Shown in pieces: positions 1-5,651 of a DNA stretch of 7,285 bases. The notes under the pieces were generated by a model. It did no database searches. It saw nothing but the letters and a program-made list of their open reading frames with translations, and had not been told where the DNA came from. The stretch comes from Candidatus Doudnabacteria bacterium (GTDB lineage: Bacteria; Patescibacteriota; Doudnabacteria; UBA920; 2-01-FULL-50-11). The stretch covers positions 1 through 7,285 of the forward strand of contig JACQJK010000019.1 of the NCBI GenBank assembly GCA_016205055.1. The letters are read 5' to 3'. The position numbers and the translations under genes are program-made. Each line of letters starts with the position of its first letter. The first letter of the stretch is position 1.

Positions 1-18
1 AGTTGTATTACTGGGCAT
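1..18 (-). CDS. Possible start of next gene (first six codons only)
   Basis: Reading leftward on the minus strand, an ATG at 18 opens a frame MPSNTT that runs off the window. It sits about 27 nt after the expected start point of the promoter at 52-80, and no other start lies between. No Shine-Dalgarno motif is visible; the leader before the ATG is A-rich. Six codons say nothing about the product. The call rests only on promoter placement and the open frame. Confidence 0.3.
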
Positions 19-51
19 TTTTGTTTCTAAAAGGTTTAATAATCTGCAAAA

Positions 52-80
52 ATTATAAAATATTCTTCCGGTTTTTGCAA
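52..80 (-). promoter_or_regulatory. Sigma70-like promoter facing the left edge
   Basis: On the minus strand TTGCAA (80 to 75, four of six matches to TTGACA) is followed after exactly 17 nt by a perfect TATAAT (57 to 52). The predicted start point is near 45. It lies downstream of the sugar kinase gene and upstream of the ATG at 18, so it would start a new transcription unit. Confidence 0.5.
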
Positions 81-93
81 ATTTTTCCAACAA

Positions 94-110
94 CAAAAAA
101 CTCGTTTTTG
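94..110 (-). terminator. Weak A/T hairpin after the sugar kinase gene
   Basis: On the minus strand CAAAAA, a CGAG loop and TTTTTTG can form a short hairpin in which the T-run is itself the 3' arm. It is 28 nt past the pfkB-family stop and just before the promoter at 52-80, the expected place for an operon end. The stem has almost no G/C, so it would be a poor terminator in either direction. Confidence 0.3.
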
Positions 111-137
111 ACAGAGCCGGTATTTTTTGCACCCCAT

Positions 138-1115
138 CTAAAACTTCTTGGCTGAAAACCAAGACGCCGATTTGAGCAACTTTAACATTTGTGTTTTTGT
201 CGGCAATCCCGTCTGCACCCCGATCTGTTTAATCTCGCCTACCGCGTTAAGCGAGCCCCACCTTAGGGCCTCGCTAGGACCTTTCCCATAGATAATCGCT
301 GCCGTAAAAGCCGAGGCAAACGCATCACCGGCGCCGGTTGAGTCAATCCGCTTTGCGGGGAAGGATGCAATACGATAGTACTCTCCCTGGCCCTGCGCAA
401 ACGCTCCTTTTGGCCCATCGGTGATGACTGTGATCGCAGACGAGAATTTTTTGAGCGCTATCAACAGCGACTTCGGGTTAGCGCTTTTTCGCCCCGCGAC
501 CAACCGGGCTTCCTGTAAATTTACAATGAAAATTTCCGAAGCTCGCGCCATCTTCCTTACAGCGCTTACCGAATGCAGCAGCTGCCGAGTGCCGGGGTTG
601 TAGGAAATTTTTAAACCGTGAACGTTCTTTTTCTTGGCGACATCTTCATAAATCTTTTTGTATTCAGCACCCAAGGAAGTCAAATAGACCCAAATCGTGC
701 GGGAATCGGCCGGCAGATGATACGTTTTTTCGGCGTGATAAGACAGCACGGTTCGCTCCCCGCCGAAAACCAAAATAATACTTTTATCAGTTTCGACTCC
801 TTTCTCGATTCGGACAAAACGCCTACTAATGCGCTCGCTTGCAAGCTTGGCAAGAATACGCGCTCCTTCATCGTCATGGCCCAAAACCGTTAACAGGGCG
901 GTTTTGAGGCCTAGGCGCGAAAAACTTACAGCCGTGTTTAAAGCGTTGCCCCCGGGAAAAAATTTAAACTCCCTTACCGGAATTTTCTGTCCAAAATCCA
1001 GCAACAACTTTTTTATGCCCCCGGGACGAGTAACAACGGAGCAATTATCCAAGGCGATGAAATGATCGGCCTTGCAATCGCCAATCGCGACGACATCAAA
1101 TAACCTAGTGCTCAT
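138..1115 (-). CDS. PfkB/ribokinase-family carbohydrate kinase
   Basis: A 325-residue cytoplasmic sugar kinase of the PfkB family, which transfers phosphate from ATP to a sugar or nucleoside hydroxyl. The N-terminal family signature is visible as GGNALNTAVSFSRLGL from residue 55, and the C-terminal ATP/anion-hole signature as DSTGAGDAFASAF from residue 258, with D264 the expected catalytic base. GD at 12-13 and D17 lie where the family's sugar-binding residues occur. Length is normal. The ATG at 1115 overlaps the end of rpiB by 11 nt in another frame, so translation is probably coupled. Its partner RpiB acts on pentose phosphates, which makes ribose a reasonable substrate guess, but the motif set does not separate ribokinase from adenosine, fructose or other kinases, so no symbol is given. 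Last gene of the operon. Confidence 0.93.
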   Translation of the reverse strand: MSTRLFDVVAIGDCKADHFIALDNCSVVTRPGGIKKLLLDFGQKIPVREFKFFPGGNALNTAVSFSRLGLKTALLTVLGHDDEGARILAKLASERISRRFVRIEKGVETDKSIILVFGGERTVLSYHAEKTYHLPADSRTIWVYLTSLGAEYKKIYEDVAKKKNVHGLKISYNPGTRQLLHSVSAVRKMARASEIFIVNLQEARLVAGRKSANPKSLLIALKKFSSAITVITDGPKGAFAQGQGEYYRIASFPAKRIDSTGAGDAFASAFTAAIIYGKGPSEALRWGSLNAVGEIKQIGVQTGLPTKTQMLKLLKSASWFSAKKF

Positions 1116-1551
1116 TATTTTCTATCTCGCCGATCATTTTATTGCACTCCACGTAATAATCCACGCCCGAAAAGGAGGTGGAAAGCCAGGTTCCCACAAT
1201 GTTTTTCGCCAACTCCAAAGCAATGAAATTCGAGGGCAGACACAACATGTTTGCGTTATCTTCCATTCGGGTCTTTTCCGCGAGCTCTTCGTTAAAAACA
1301 ACGCTGGCCCGAATTTTTTTTACCTTGTTAGCGGCGATGCACATTCCAGCGCCCGTGCCGGAAATCAATATCCCTCGGGAATTAACCTCCGCGACTACGG
1401 CGCGGCCTACGTTTTTTGCAAATTCCGGATACTTGACGCGGTCTTTTTTTTGCGGGCCCAAATCCTTTACTTTGTAGCCGCGCAGTAATAAATATTCTTT
1501 GAGACCTTCCTTCATCTCAAAGCCCGTGTGGTCGGAAGCAATGTAGATCAT
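1105..1551 (-). CDS. rpiB: RpiB/LacA/LacB-family sugar-phosphate isomerase
   Basis: A 148-residue isomerase of the RpiB/LacAB fold. The known family reaction is ribose 5-phosphate to ribulose 5-phosphate in the pentose phosphate pathway; LacAB members act on galactose 6-phosphate. Visible landmarks are IASDHTGFEMK at 4-14, the phosphate-binding GTGAGM loop at 65-70, AANK at 73-76, R81 and the DNANML stretch at 98-103. Two usual active-site residues are changed: the Cys of the common ICGTG motif is Ser64, and the His of the common REHN motif is replaced by Glu97 (TRMEDNAN). A Ser at the first site is known in some actinobacterial RpiB proteins. It starts 19 nt after tpiA with no Shine-Dalgarno motif. 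The fold is certain, the exact substrate less so. Confidence 0.88.
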   Translation of the reverse strand: MIYIASDHTGFEMKEGLKEYLLLRGYKVKDLGPQKKDRVKYPEFAKNVGRAVVAEVNSRGILISGTGAGMCIAANKVKKIRASVVFNEELAEKTRMEDNANMLCLPSNFIALELAKNIVGTWLSTSFSGVDYYVECNKMIGEIENNEH

Positions 1552-1570
1552 AGTTTTAGTAATTTAAACA

Positions 1571-2326
1571 TTAATTAGCCGCTCGCAAAATTTTTGAAAA
1601 TTCTTTTTTATTCAAACTTGCCGCGCCCACCAAAGCCCCGTTCAAACCGCGCGATGAAAAAATCTCCGCCGCGTTCGAACCGTTAACGTTTCCCCCGTAC
1701 AAGACTTTCACCGGTCCGGAAGCGCGCGCTCCGAATCGCTTCGCCAGAGATTTACGCAAAACTCCAACCATACTTTCAATATGCCGCCGCGAAACCGGAA
1801 CGGCGCCGAAAGTACTGATGGCCCAGGCGGGCTCGTAAACCAAGACGATTTTCTTTGCATCGAATCTAATCCCGTTGGTGGCAAGTAAAAATTGTTTTTT
1901 GATCCAATTTTTTATTGCGGGCTCGCCCGTTCTTTTAAAAAGTCCTCCGCCCAAGCAAACCACACCCGTCAACCCGACTCGCAGGGCGCCGATTAACTTT
2001 CTTCTTACCATGCCGTCGGTTTCGCCCAAATACTTCCTTCTTTCCGAATGCCCTAGCAGAACATGACTTACCCCCAGGCCTTTCAAGGTCGCAGACGAGG
2101 ACTCCCCGGTGTAAGGACCCGTCAGTTCCCAAAAACAATTTTGGGCGCCCCAAAAAAATTTCGAACCGAACTTGTCGATCACACCGGGCAATAAGGCCAT
2201 CTGCGGACAAACTATTAAAGCACGCTTGTCGGGAATTTGCAGTTTAGAATAATCCTTCAACAAGGCGACCGCTTCGGAGAGATGCCGGGGATTCATTTTC
2301 CAGTTGGCTATAATTATTTTTTTCAT
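1571..2326 (-). CDS. tpiA: Triosephosphate isomerase
   Basis: A 251-residue TIM-barrel enzyme that interconverts dihydroxyacetone phosphate and glyceraldehyde 3-phosphate in glycolysis and gluconeogenesis. All key residues are present: N8 and K10 in ANWKMN, the electrophile H93 in GHSERR, and the base E165 in YEPAWAI. The phosphate-binding YGGNVN (210-215) and LVGAASL (232-238) are also there. Full length. The mobile lid after E165 reads AISTFGAVP instead of the usual AIGTGK-type loop and looks about one residue shorter. The CxGE motif near residue 124 is CLGG. It begins 8 nt after the galT stop with no close Shine-Dalgarno, suggesting coupled translation. Identity is certain; only the lid is unusual. 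Confidence 0.97.
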   Translation of the reverse strand: MKKIIIANWKMNPRHLSEAVALLKDYSKLQIPDKRALIVCPQMALLPGVIDKFGSKFFWGAQNCFWELTGPYTGESSSATLKGLGVSHVLLGHSERRKYLGETDGMVRRKLIGALRVGLTGVVCLGGGLFKRTGEPAIKNWIKKQFLLATNGIRFDAKKIVLVYEPAWAISTFGAVPVSRRHIESMVGVLRKSLAKRFGARASGPVKVLYGGNVNGSNAAEIFSSRGLNGALVGAASLNKKEFSKILRAAN

Positions 2327-2334
2327 GACCGCTT

Positions 2335-3327
2335 TTACCCTCGCAAAAATTCCGCGGCTTGTTCCGGCGGAACGACGTTAACGTAAACTTCGGTTCCTAA
2401 CTCCAGTCCGGCCCAAATGTTTATTCGGGGCATAATCACCAGATGCCAATGGTAAGCGTTTTCGTTACTGGCAACGTTGGTACTGCGCGAAAAAGGCAAC
2501 GTATGAAAATAATAATTGTAAGCCGGGTTCCCCAAACGATGATAAATTTTGGTCAGGACCGCCTTCATCACCGCCGCCAATTCTCCCCTTTCCTCCACGG
2601 TGATACGGTTAAACCTGGCTTCGTGGCGTTTGGGCATAATCCGAACCTGATACGGCATTTTACTTTCAAAAGGACAGGCGGCGAGAAAGCGTTCGGTTTC
2701 AAAAACTACTCTTACTTGCTCTTTTTTTTCGTGCAAGATGATTTCGCAATATATGCAGTGGTCAAAAATATCATAATGATGATTCGCCCCGCGCAGTTCT
2801 TCCTGTAAATGCGGACCGGGAAAAGGCATGGCGATAATCTGGGAATGGGGGTGAATCAATGACGCGCCGCCGAGTTTGCCGTGATTCTGGATGATATGAA
2901 CGTACCGGACCGCCTCGTAAGTGGACAACTCGTTGATGCGCTCTGTGTACGCGGCCAAAACTTGGTCAATCAAAGCCACCGACTGCAGGGCAACCGGTTG
3001 GTTGTGATAGCGCGTGATCAAAACCTCATGCGAACCGATTCCGGGCAAACGCACGTAAAAATCGCGTTGCGGCGGGCTCTCCGCCAACTCTAAAAGCCCA
3101 AACTTATTGGGCACTACCCGGATCTGCCACTCTCCTGTTTTTGGATATTGCGCAAGCGGGGCAGGGGTGGTTTTTTCGTTTCCCGGACAAAAAATGCAAG
3201 CAGGCGCCCTTTCCGGCAAACTTTCGGGGGTCGCCGCATCTTTTTTGAACTCCTGCGGCCGAGGGCTGCGCGAAGGAGCAACCAATACCCATTCCTTGGT
3301 CACAATATCTTGTCGGAACTCTGACAT
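2335..3327 (-). CDS. galT: Galactose-1-phosphate uridylyltransferase (GalT family)
   Basis: A 330-residue member of the GalT branch of the HIT superfamily. GalT exchanges UMP between UDP-glucose and galactose 1-phosphate through a uridylyl-histidine intermediate. Visible motifs are CIFC at 44-47 (metal-site cysteines), VVPNKFGLLE at 71-80, NHGKLGGAS followed by HPH at 159-161 with H161 the expected nucleophile, a second pair CIYC at 191-194, HWH at 293-295, and the C-terminal AGLELGTEVYVN with PEQAAEFL. Length is normal. Neither galK nor galE is in the window, so the substrate could be another sugar 1-phosphate; related HIT enzymes use ADP-glucose or other nucleotides. It sits 41 nt after the small membrane gene and 8 nt before tpiA. 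Confidence 0.9.
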   Translation of the reverse strand: MSEFRQDIVTKEWVLVAPSRSPRPQEFKKDAATPESLPERAPACIFCPGNEKTTPAPLAQYPKTGEWQIRVVPNKFGLLELAESPPQRDFYVRLPGIGSHEVLITRYHNQPVALQSVALIDQVLAAYTERINELSTYEAVRYVHIIQNHGKLGGASLIHPHSQIIAMPFPGPHLQEELRGANHHYDIFDHCIYCEIILHEKKEQVRVVFETERFLAACPFESKMPYQVRIMPKRHEARFNRITVEERGELAAVMKAVLTKIYHRLGNPAYNYYFHTLPFSRSTNVASNENAYHWHLVIMPRINIWAGLELGTEVYVNVVPPEQAAEFLRG

Positions 3328-3368
3328 TTCCGTAAACGGATTCGAGTTAAAAGTCTGCAGGGAAAGAA

Positions 3369-3518
3369 TTAGAGATTGTACCGCAACTCGTAAACTTCCC
3401 GATCGATCTCGGCGACGTTAATCGCAATCCAGCCGGTCAGTGCGATCAGCGCGAAAACAGCGAAAGCGATTGCCCAAATCAGATAACGATAAAATTTAGG
3501 AAAAATTTCTTGATTCAT
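3369..3518 (-). CDS. Small single-pass membrane protein, 49 residues
   Basis: From ATG at 3518 to TAA at 3369 the minus strand encodes 49 residues. A short basic-aromatic N-terminus (MNQEIFPKFYRY) is followed by a continuous hydrophobic segment from L13 to about I33 and a charged tail (NVAEIDREVYELRYNL). K8 and R11 before the helix and acidic residues after it predict the N-terminus inside and the C-terminus outside. There is no signal-peptidase site, Cys or known motif, and I do not recognise a family. It has no Shine-Dalgarno; the ATG follows an A-rich stretch. It lies 41 nt upstream of galT and would be the first gene of that operon. Support comes from the well-formed helix and the position, since the frame alone is short. 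Confidence 0.6.
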   Translation of the reverse strand: MNQEIFPKFYRYLIWAIAFAVFALIALTGWIAINVAEIDREVYELRYNL

Positions 3519-3526
3519 TTTTTTTA

Positions 3527-3554
3527 ATTTTGGGGTAAATGACCTCTTGTCAAA
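3527..3554 (-). promoter_or_regulatory. Candidate promoter of the galT operon
   Basis: On the minus strand a perfect TTGACA (3554 to 3549) is followed after 16 nt by CAAAAT (3532 to 3527, four of six matches to TATAAT). The start point would fall at about 3520, one or two bases before the ATG at 3518, so the message would be nearly leaderless. The -35 box lies inside the 3' arm of the hairpin at 3547-3686. The -10 box is weak, so this is tentative. Confidence 0.35.
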
Positions 3555-3780
3555 AACGACGCGGCCTGAAGGTTCCCCCCATTACCACTCTGACGCTAGA
3601 TCGCAAGGGTTTATCGGACACGCGGTTTATCCCATGCGACACCCGCGGACTTGGAGGTAACGGGGCAAACTTCAGGTTTCTGACAACTGGCGCTTCCCTT
3701 CATCCATCGTGGTAAGTCAGCGCCGGGATTCAATGCATGTAAAAAGTCCGGCACGGAGTCGAAAAAATAGGAGAGTTGTC
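3547..3780 (-). ncRNA. Candidate structured RNA (unidentified) between ruvX and the galT operon
   Basis: This stretch has no convincing gene but strong self-complementarity. On the minus strand, 3686-3677 pairs with 3556-3547 (10 bp, one G-U), 3676-3670 pairs perfectly with 3571-3565 (7 bp), 3669-3667 with 3574-3572 (3 bp), and 3665-3656 with 3586-3577 (10 bp, one G-U). Together these make a hairpin of about 140 nt with about 30 bp. The 5' half has a 7-bp closing stem, 3780-3774 with 3688-3682, enclosing a GGCGC/GCGCC hairpin (about 3722-3690). It starts just after the ruvX terminator, next to a possible -10 box at 3785-3790. I compared it by eye with tmRNA, RNase P RNA, SRP RNA, 6S RNA, T-box and common riboswitches and found no clear match. 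A small RNA, an operon leader, or a degenerate inverted-repeat element all remain possible; strand is inferred from neighbours. Confidence 0.5.
3610..3648 (-). repeat. Imperfect tandem duplication in the hairpin loop region
   Basis: On the minus strand a 23-nt unit (3648 to 3626) beginning CCGCGGGTGTC and ending GATAAA is followed directly by a shorter 16-nt version (3625 to 3610) beginning CCGCGTGTC and ending GATAAA. Both are followed by CC. The duplication lies in the apical part of the long hairpin at 3547-3686, and CGCGG in the first unit can pair with CCGCG in the second. Confidence 0.5.
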
Positions 3781-3784
3781 CACG

Positions 3785-3790
3785 ACTATA
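3785..3790 (-). promoter_or_regulatory. Possible -10 box for the structured RNA
   Basis: TATAGT (minus strand 3790 to 3785) matches TATAAT at five of six positions. A start point about seven bases on would fall at the first base of the GACAACT stem of the candidate RNA. No reasonable -35 box is found at 16-18 nt spacing, and the box overlaps the T-run of the ruvX terminator, so it is weakly supported. Confidence 0.25.
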
Positions 3791-3811
3791 AAAAAATGAG
3801 CGGCTACTCAT
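3790..3811 (-). terminator. Rho-independent terminator at the ruvX stop
   Basis: On the minus strand ATGAG (3811 to 3807) pairs with CTCAT (3800 to 3796). The loop holds the ruvX stop codon TAG, and a U-G pair can add a sixth pair. An uninterrupted T-run follows (3795 to 3790, seven Ts counting the last base of the arm). The stem is short but the T-run is good, and the place fits the end of the htrA-ruvX unit. Confidence 0.6.
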
Positions 3812-4229
3812 GTTCTTTGGCGCGATTCAACATCCCATCCAAATAACCCTGCAGCAGCAGCTGCGCTGCCAGAGAATCAAGAGCGCTTCGCGTACGCTTG
3901 GTTTTACCCGGGCGTCCGGAGTGAGATGCTTGTTGAGTGGTAAAGCGCTCGTCAATTAGTTCGGCGGGGATGCCGTACTTTTGCCGCAACTCCTCCGCGA
4001 AAGCTTTTGACCTCGCGCCAATTTCTCCCAAATCGCCGGACAAAGTTTTCGGCAGCCCGACAAGAATTTTTTCCACTTCGCGATCACGAATCAGCTCATC
4101 AAGTTTTTTAAAGAAAGTTTTCCTCGCCGCCGGCAATACGGGATACTCATGCGCAATAATTTTCGCGGGATCGGACAAAGCCACCCCGATCCGCTTGGTG
4201 CCGAAATCCAAAGCCATAATTCGCCCCAT
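3804..4229 (-). CDS. ruvX: RuvX/YqgF-family Holliday-junction resolvase-like nuclease
   Basis: A 141-residue RNase H-fold protein of the RuvX/YqgF family, a putative Holliday-junction resolvase also linked to 16S rRNA 3' processing. Motifs in order are MALDFGTKRIGVALSD (5-20) with D8, VGLPKTLSGDLG (57-68), LIDERFTTQQA (91-101) with E94, and ALDSLAAQLLLQGYL (116-130) with D118. These make the expected acidic triad. The frame is open further upstream to an ATG at 4274, but I place the start at the ATG at 4229. That start gives the usual family length, begins with the conserved RIMALDFG strand, lies 4 nt after the htrA stop and has GGAGG nine bases upstream. The longer form would overlap htrA by 41 nt. 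It is probably co-transcribed with htrA and ends in a terminator. Confidence 0.93.
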   Translation of the reverse strand: MGRIMALDFGTKRIGVALSDPAKIIAHEYPVLPAARKTFFKKLDELIRDREVEKILVGLPKTLSGDLGEIGARSKAFAEELRQKYGIPAELIDERFTTQQASHSGRPGKTKRTRSALDSLAAQLLLQGYLDGMLNRAKEHE

Positions 4230-4233
4230 GACA

Positions 4234-5628
4234 TCAGGCCTCCCCGAGCGTGAGGAGCAGCTCTTTTTGCTCACTGCCGCGCTGAATTTTCAGTAAAACC
4301 TGGTCTCCTGGTTTAAAAACGCGCAAGGCCCGACTCAAGCTGTTTTTTTCGTCAATCCTTTTCCTGTTGATCTCTAAAATAATGTCGTCGGCCAGCAATC
4401 CCGCCCGTTCCGCCGGACTGGCAGGCACGATCGCGGTTTCGCCCTTCCCCTCCCCTTGCACGATGAGCGCCCCATGGTCGGCGGGCAATTTGTTGACTTG
4501 CGCGAAGTCTCCCGTGACCATGACGTAGCGGACGCCAATGAACGGCCGCAACACGCGGCCGTGCGTTTGCACATCATCCAAAACTTTCTTCACCTCTGAC
4601 ACCGGAATGGCAAACCCGACCAGTTGACCGGAGCGGTCAATGGCGGTGTTTACCCCGATGACTTGGCCCGCTAAATTCAGGAGCGGGCCGCCGGAATTCC
4701 CGGGGTTGATGGCTGCATCAGTTTGAATGACTTCCTGCAACAGTTCGGTTTGGCCGCTTGCGTCGCCGGCTGCGACCGTTCTCCCAAGTCCCGAAACCAC
4801 GCCCGTCGTCACCGTGTTGGATAACTCGCCCAAGGTATTCCCGATGGCAATCACCCGTTGCCCCAGTTCAAGCTTTTCCGAATCCCCAAGATTCGCGACC
4901 GGCAGAGCGGAAGCGTCGATTTTCACGATCGCCAGATCGTTAAGGGGGTCTTTGGCCAAAAGCCGGCCGGGATACTTTGTCCCATCCTTGGTGATAACAG
5001 TGTACTCGGCTTTGTCGTCGGCAACCACGTGCTTGTTGGTAACAATCAACCCGTCAGAAGTCGCGATAAACCCGCTCCCCGCCCCAATTTGCCGCCGCTC
5101 CAATTCTGATCCCGGGGCAGAAAAGCTGAAGGGAGGAAAAACAAACTCGTCGCCTTCGTTGCCAAAAGGATCAAAGAAAAATTGTTCGAGTTTAGGTAAG
5201 TCTTTGGTAATAATAATCGAAACGACGGCGGGGTTAACTTCTTTTACGACCTCAATGATCGCGGAGTTCTCATCCAAAATCACTTTTTTCAGTTCGGAAA
5301 CCGCCCCAGGAGGCGATCCGATAACGGCCAGCTTAAGCCAAGGGCTTATGTAAATACTTCCCACCACTCCCCCGATTATCCCTACGAGCAAACTCACCGC
5401 CAGGGCCGTGCTGACGGTGGAAATTTTTGCGTGATTGTGGTCTTGATGAGCTTTTAAATCAGAGATCAGCCAAGGACGCTTGGGAGTTTGGTCATTTTTT
5501 GATTTTTTTTCTTCACTTTGGTCAGGAGAGTCGTCAAGTTCCATGTCTAAAGACGCCGGAGGGCTTTCGGATTCATTTTTGACCTTTTTCACACCGAGTG
5601 CAGGGGGATTTTTTTCTTTTTCTTTCAT
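4234..5628 (-). CDS. Membrane-anchored HtrA/DegP-like serine protease with one PDZ domain
   Basis: A 464-residue trypsin-like protease of the HtrA (DegP/DegS) family, which degrades or handles misfolded proteins outside the cytoplasmic membrane. A charged, Pro/Ser/Lys-rich cytoplasmic tail of about 65 residues precedes one hydrophobic helix at about 69-94. The protease domain follows, with the triad H200 (VTNKHVV), D231 (NDLAIVKID) and S312 (GNSGGPLL). A Phe/Pro-rich insert at about 149-171 matches the family's LA-loop position. One PDZ domain occupies about 362-461. A single PDZ and an N-terminal anchor resemble DegS or Gram-positive HtrA rather than two-PDZ DegP. It starts 47 nt after map behind its own promoter; no Shine-Dalgarno is seen before the ATG. 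ruvX follows by 4 nt. All catalytic residues are intact, so it should be active. Confidence 0.96.
   Translation of the reverse strand: MKEKEKNPPALGVKKVKNESESPPASLDMELDDSPDQSEEKKSKNDQTPKRPWLISDLKAHQDHNHAKISTVSTALAVSLLVGIIGGVVGSIYISPWLKLAVIGSPPGAVSELKKVILDENSAIIEVVKEVNPAVVSIIITKDLPKLEQFFFDPFGNEGDEFVFPPFSFSAPGSELERRQIGAGSGFIATSDGLIVTNKHVVADDKAEYTVITKDGTKYPGRLLAKDPLNDLAIVKIDASALPVANLGDSEKLELGQRVIAIGNTLGELSNTVTTGVVSGLGRTVAAGDASGQTELLQEVIQTDAAINPGNSGGPLLNLAGQVIGVNTAIDRSGQLVGFAIPVSEVKKVLDDVQTHGRVLRPFIGVRYVMVTGDFAQVNKLPADHGALIVQGEGKGETAIVPASPAERAGLLADDIILEINRKRIDEKNSLSRALRVFKPGDQVLLKIQRGSEQKELLLTLGEA
4239..4245 (-). promoter_or_regulatory. Shine-Dalgarno site deciding the ruvX start
   Basis: GGGGAGG on the minus strand lies inside the last htrA codons, with GGAGG nine bases before the ATG at 4229. 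It supports the shorter ruvX start over the in-frame ATG at 4274. Confidence 0.7.
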
Positions 5629-5651
5629 TGGCGGCTTTTAATGCGAAGGTT

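Noticed and set aside
36..137. 33-residue minus-strand frame (MGCKKYRLCQ...) after the sugar kinase
   Set aside because: No ribosome binding site, and it overlaps the weak terminator and the -35/-10 promoter boxes at 52-80.
1072..1488. 138-residue open frame on the plus strand
   Set aside because: Antisense to rpiB, whose motifs are unmistakable; no independent support.
3572..3590. T-box-like AGAGTGGTA on the minus strand
   Set aside because: The invariant T-box core continues ACCGCG, which is absent. There is no following terminator, and the downstream operon has no aminoacyl-tRNA synthetase or amino-acid gene.
3547..3780. tmRNA, RNase P RNA or SRP RNA
   Set aside because: No tRNA-like CCA end or ALAA-type tag, no GAGGAAAGUCC / ACAGAA core blocks in order and too short for RNase P, and no GGAAGGAAGCA-type SRP loop. 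Short word matches to these RNAs look coincidental.
3611..3811. 66-residue minus-strand frame after ruvX (starts MSSRSFFYSRG)
   Set aside because: It starts inside the ruvX terminator, has no ribosome binding site or recognisable domain, and runs through the strongly paired region, which better explains the sequence.
4230..4274. Longer ruvX start at 4274 (15 extra residues, MSKKSCSSRSGRPDV)
   Set aside because: It would overlap htrA by 41 nt, adds residues not typical of the family, and the ATG at 4229 has an excellent Shine-Dalgarno site.
4727..5353. 208-residue open frame on the plus strand
   Set aside because: It lies wholly antisense to the htrA protease domain, is rich in Ser/Pro/Thr as expected of a shadow frame, and has no domain.
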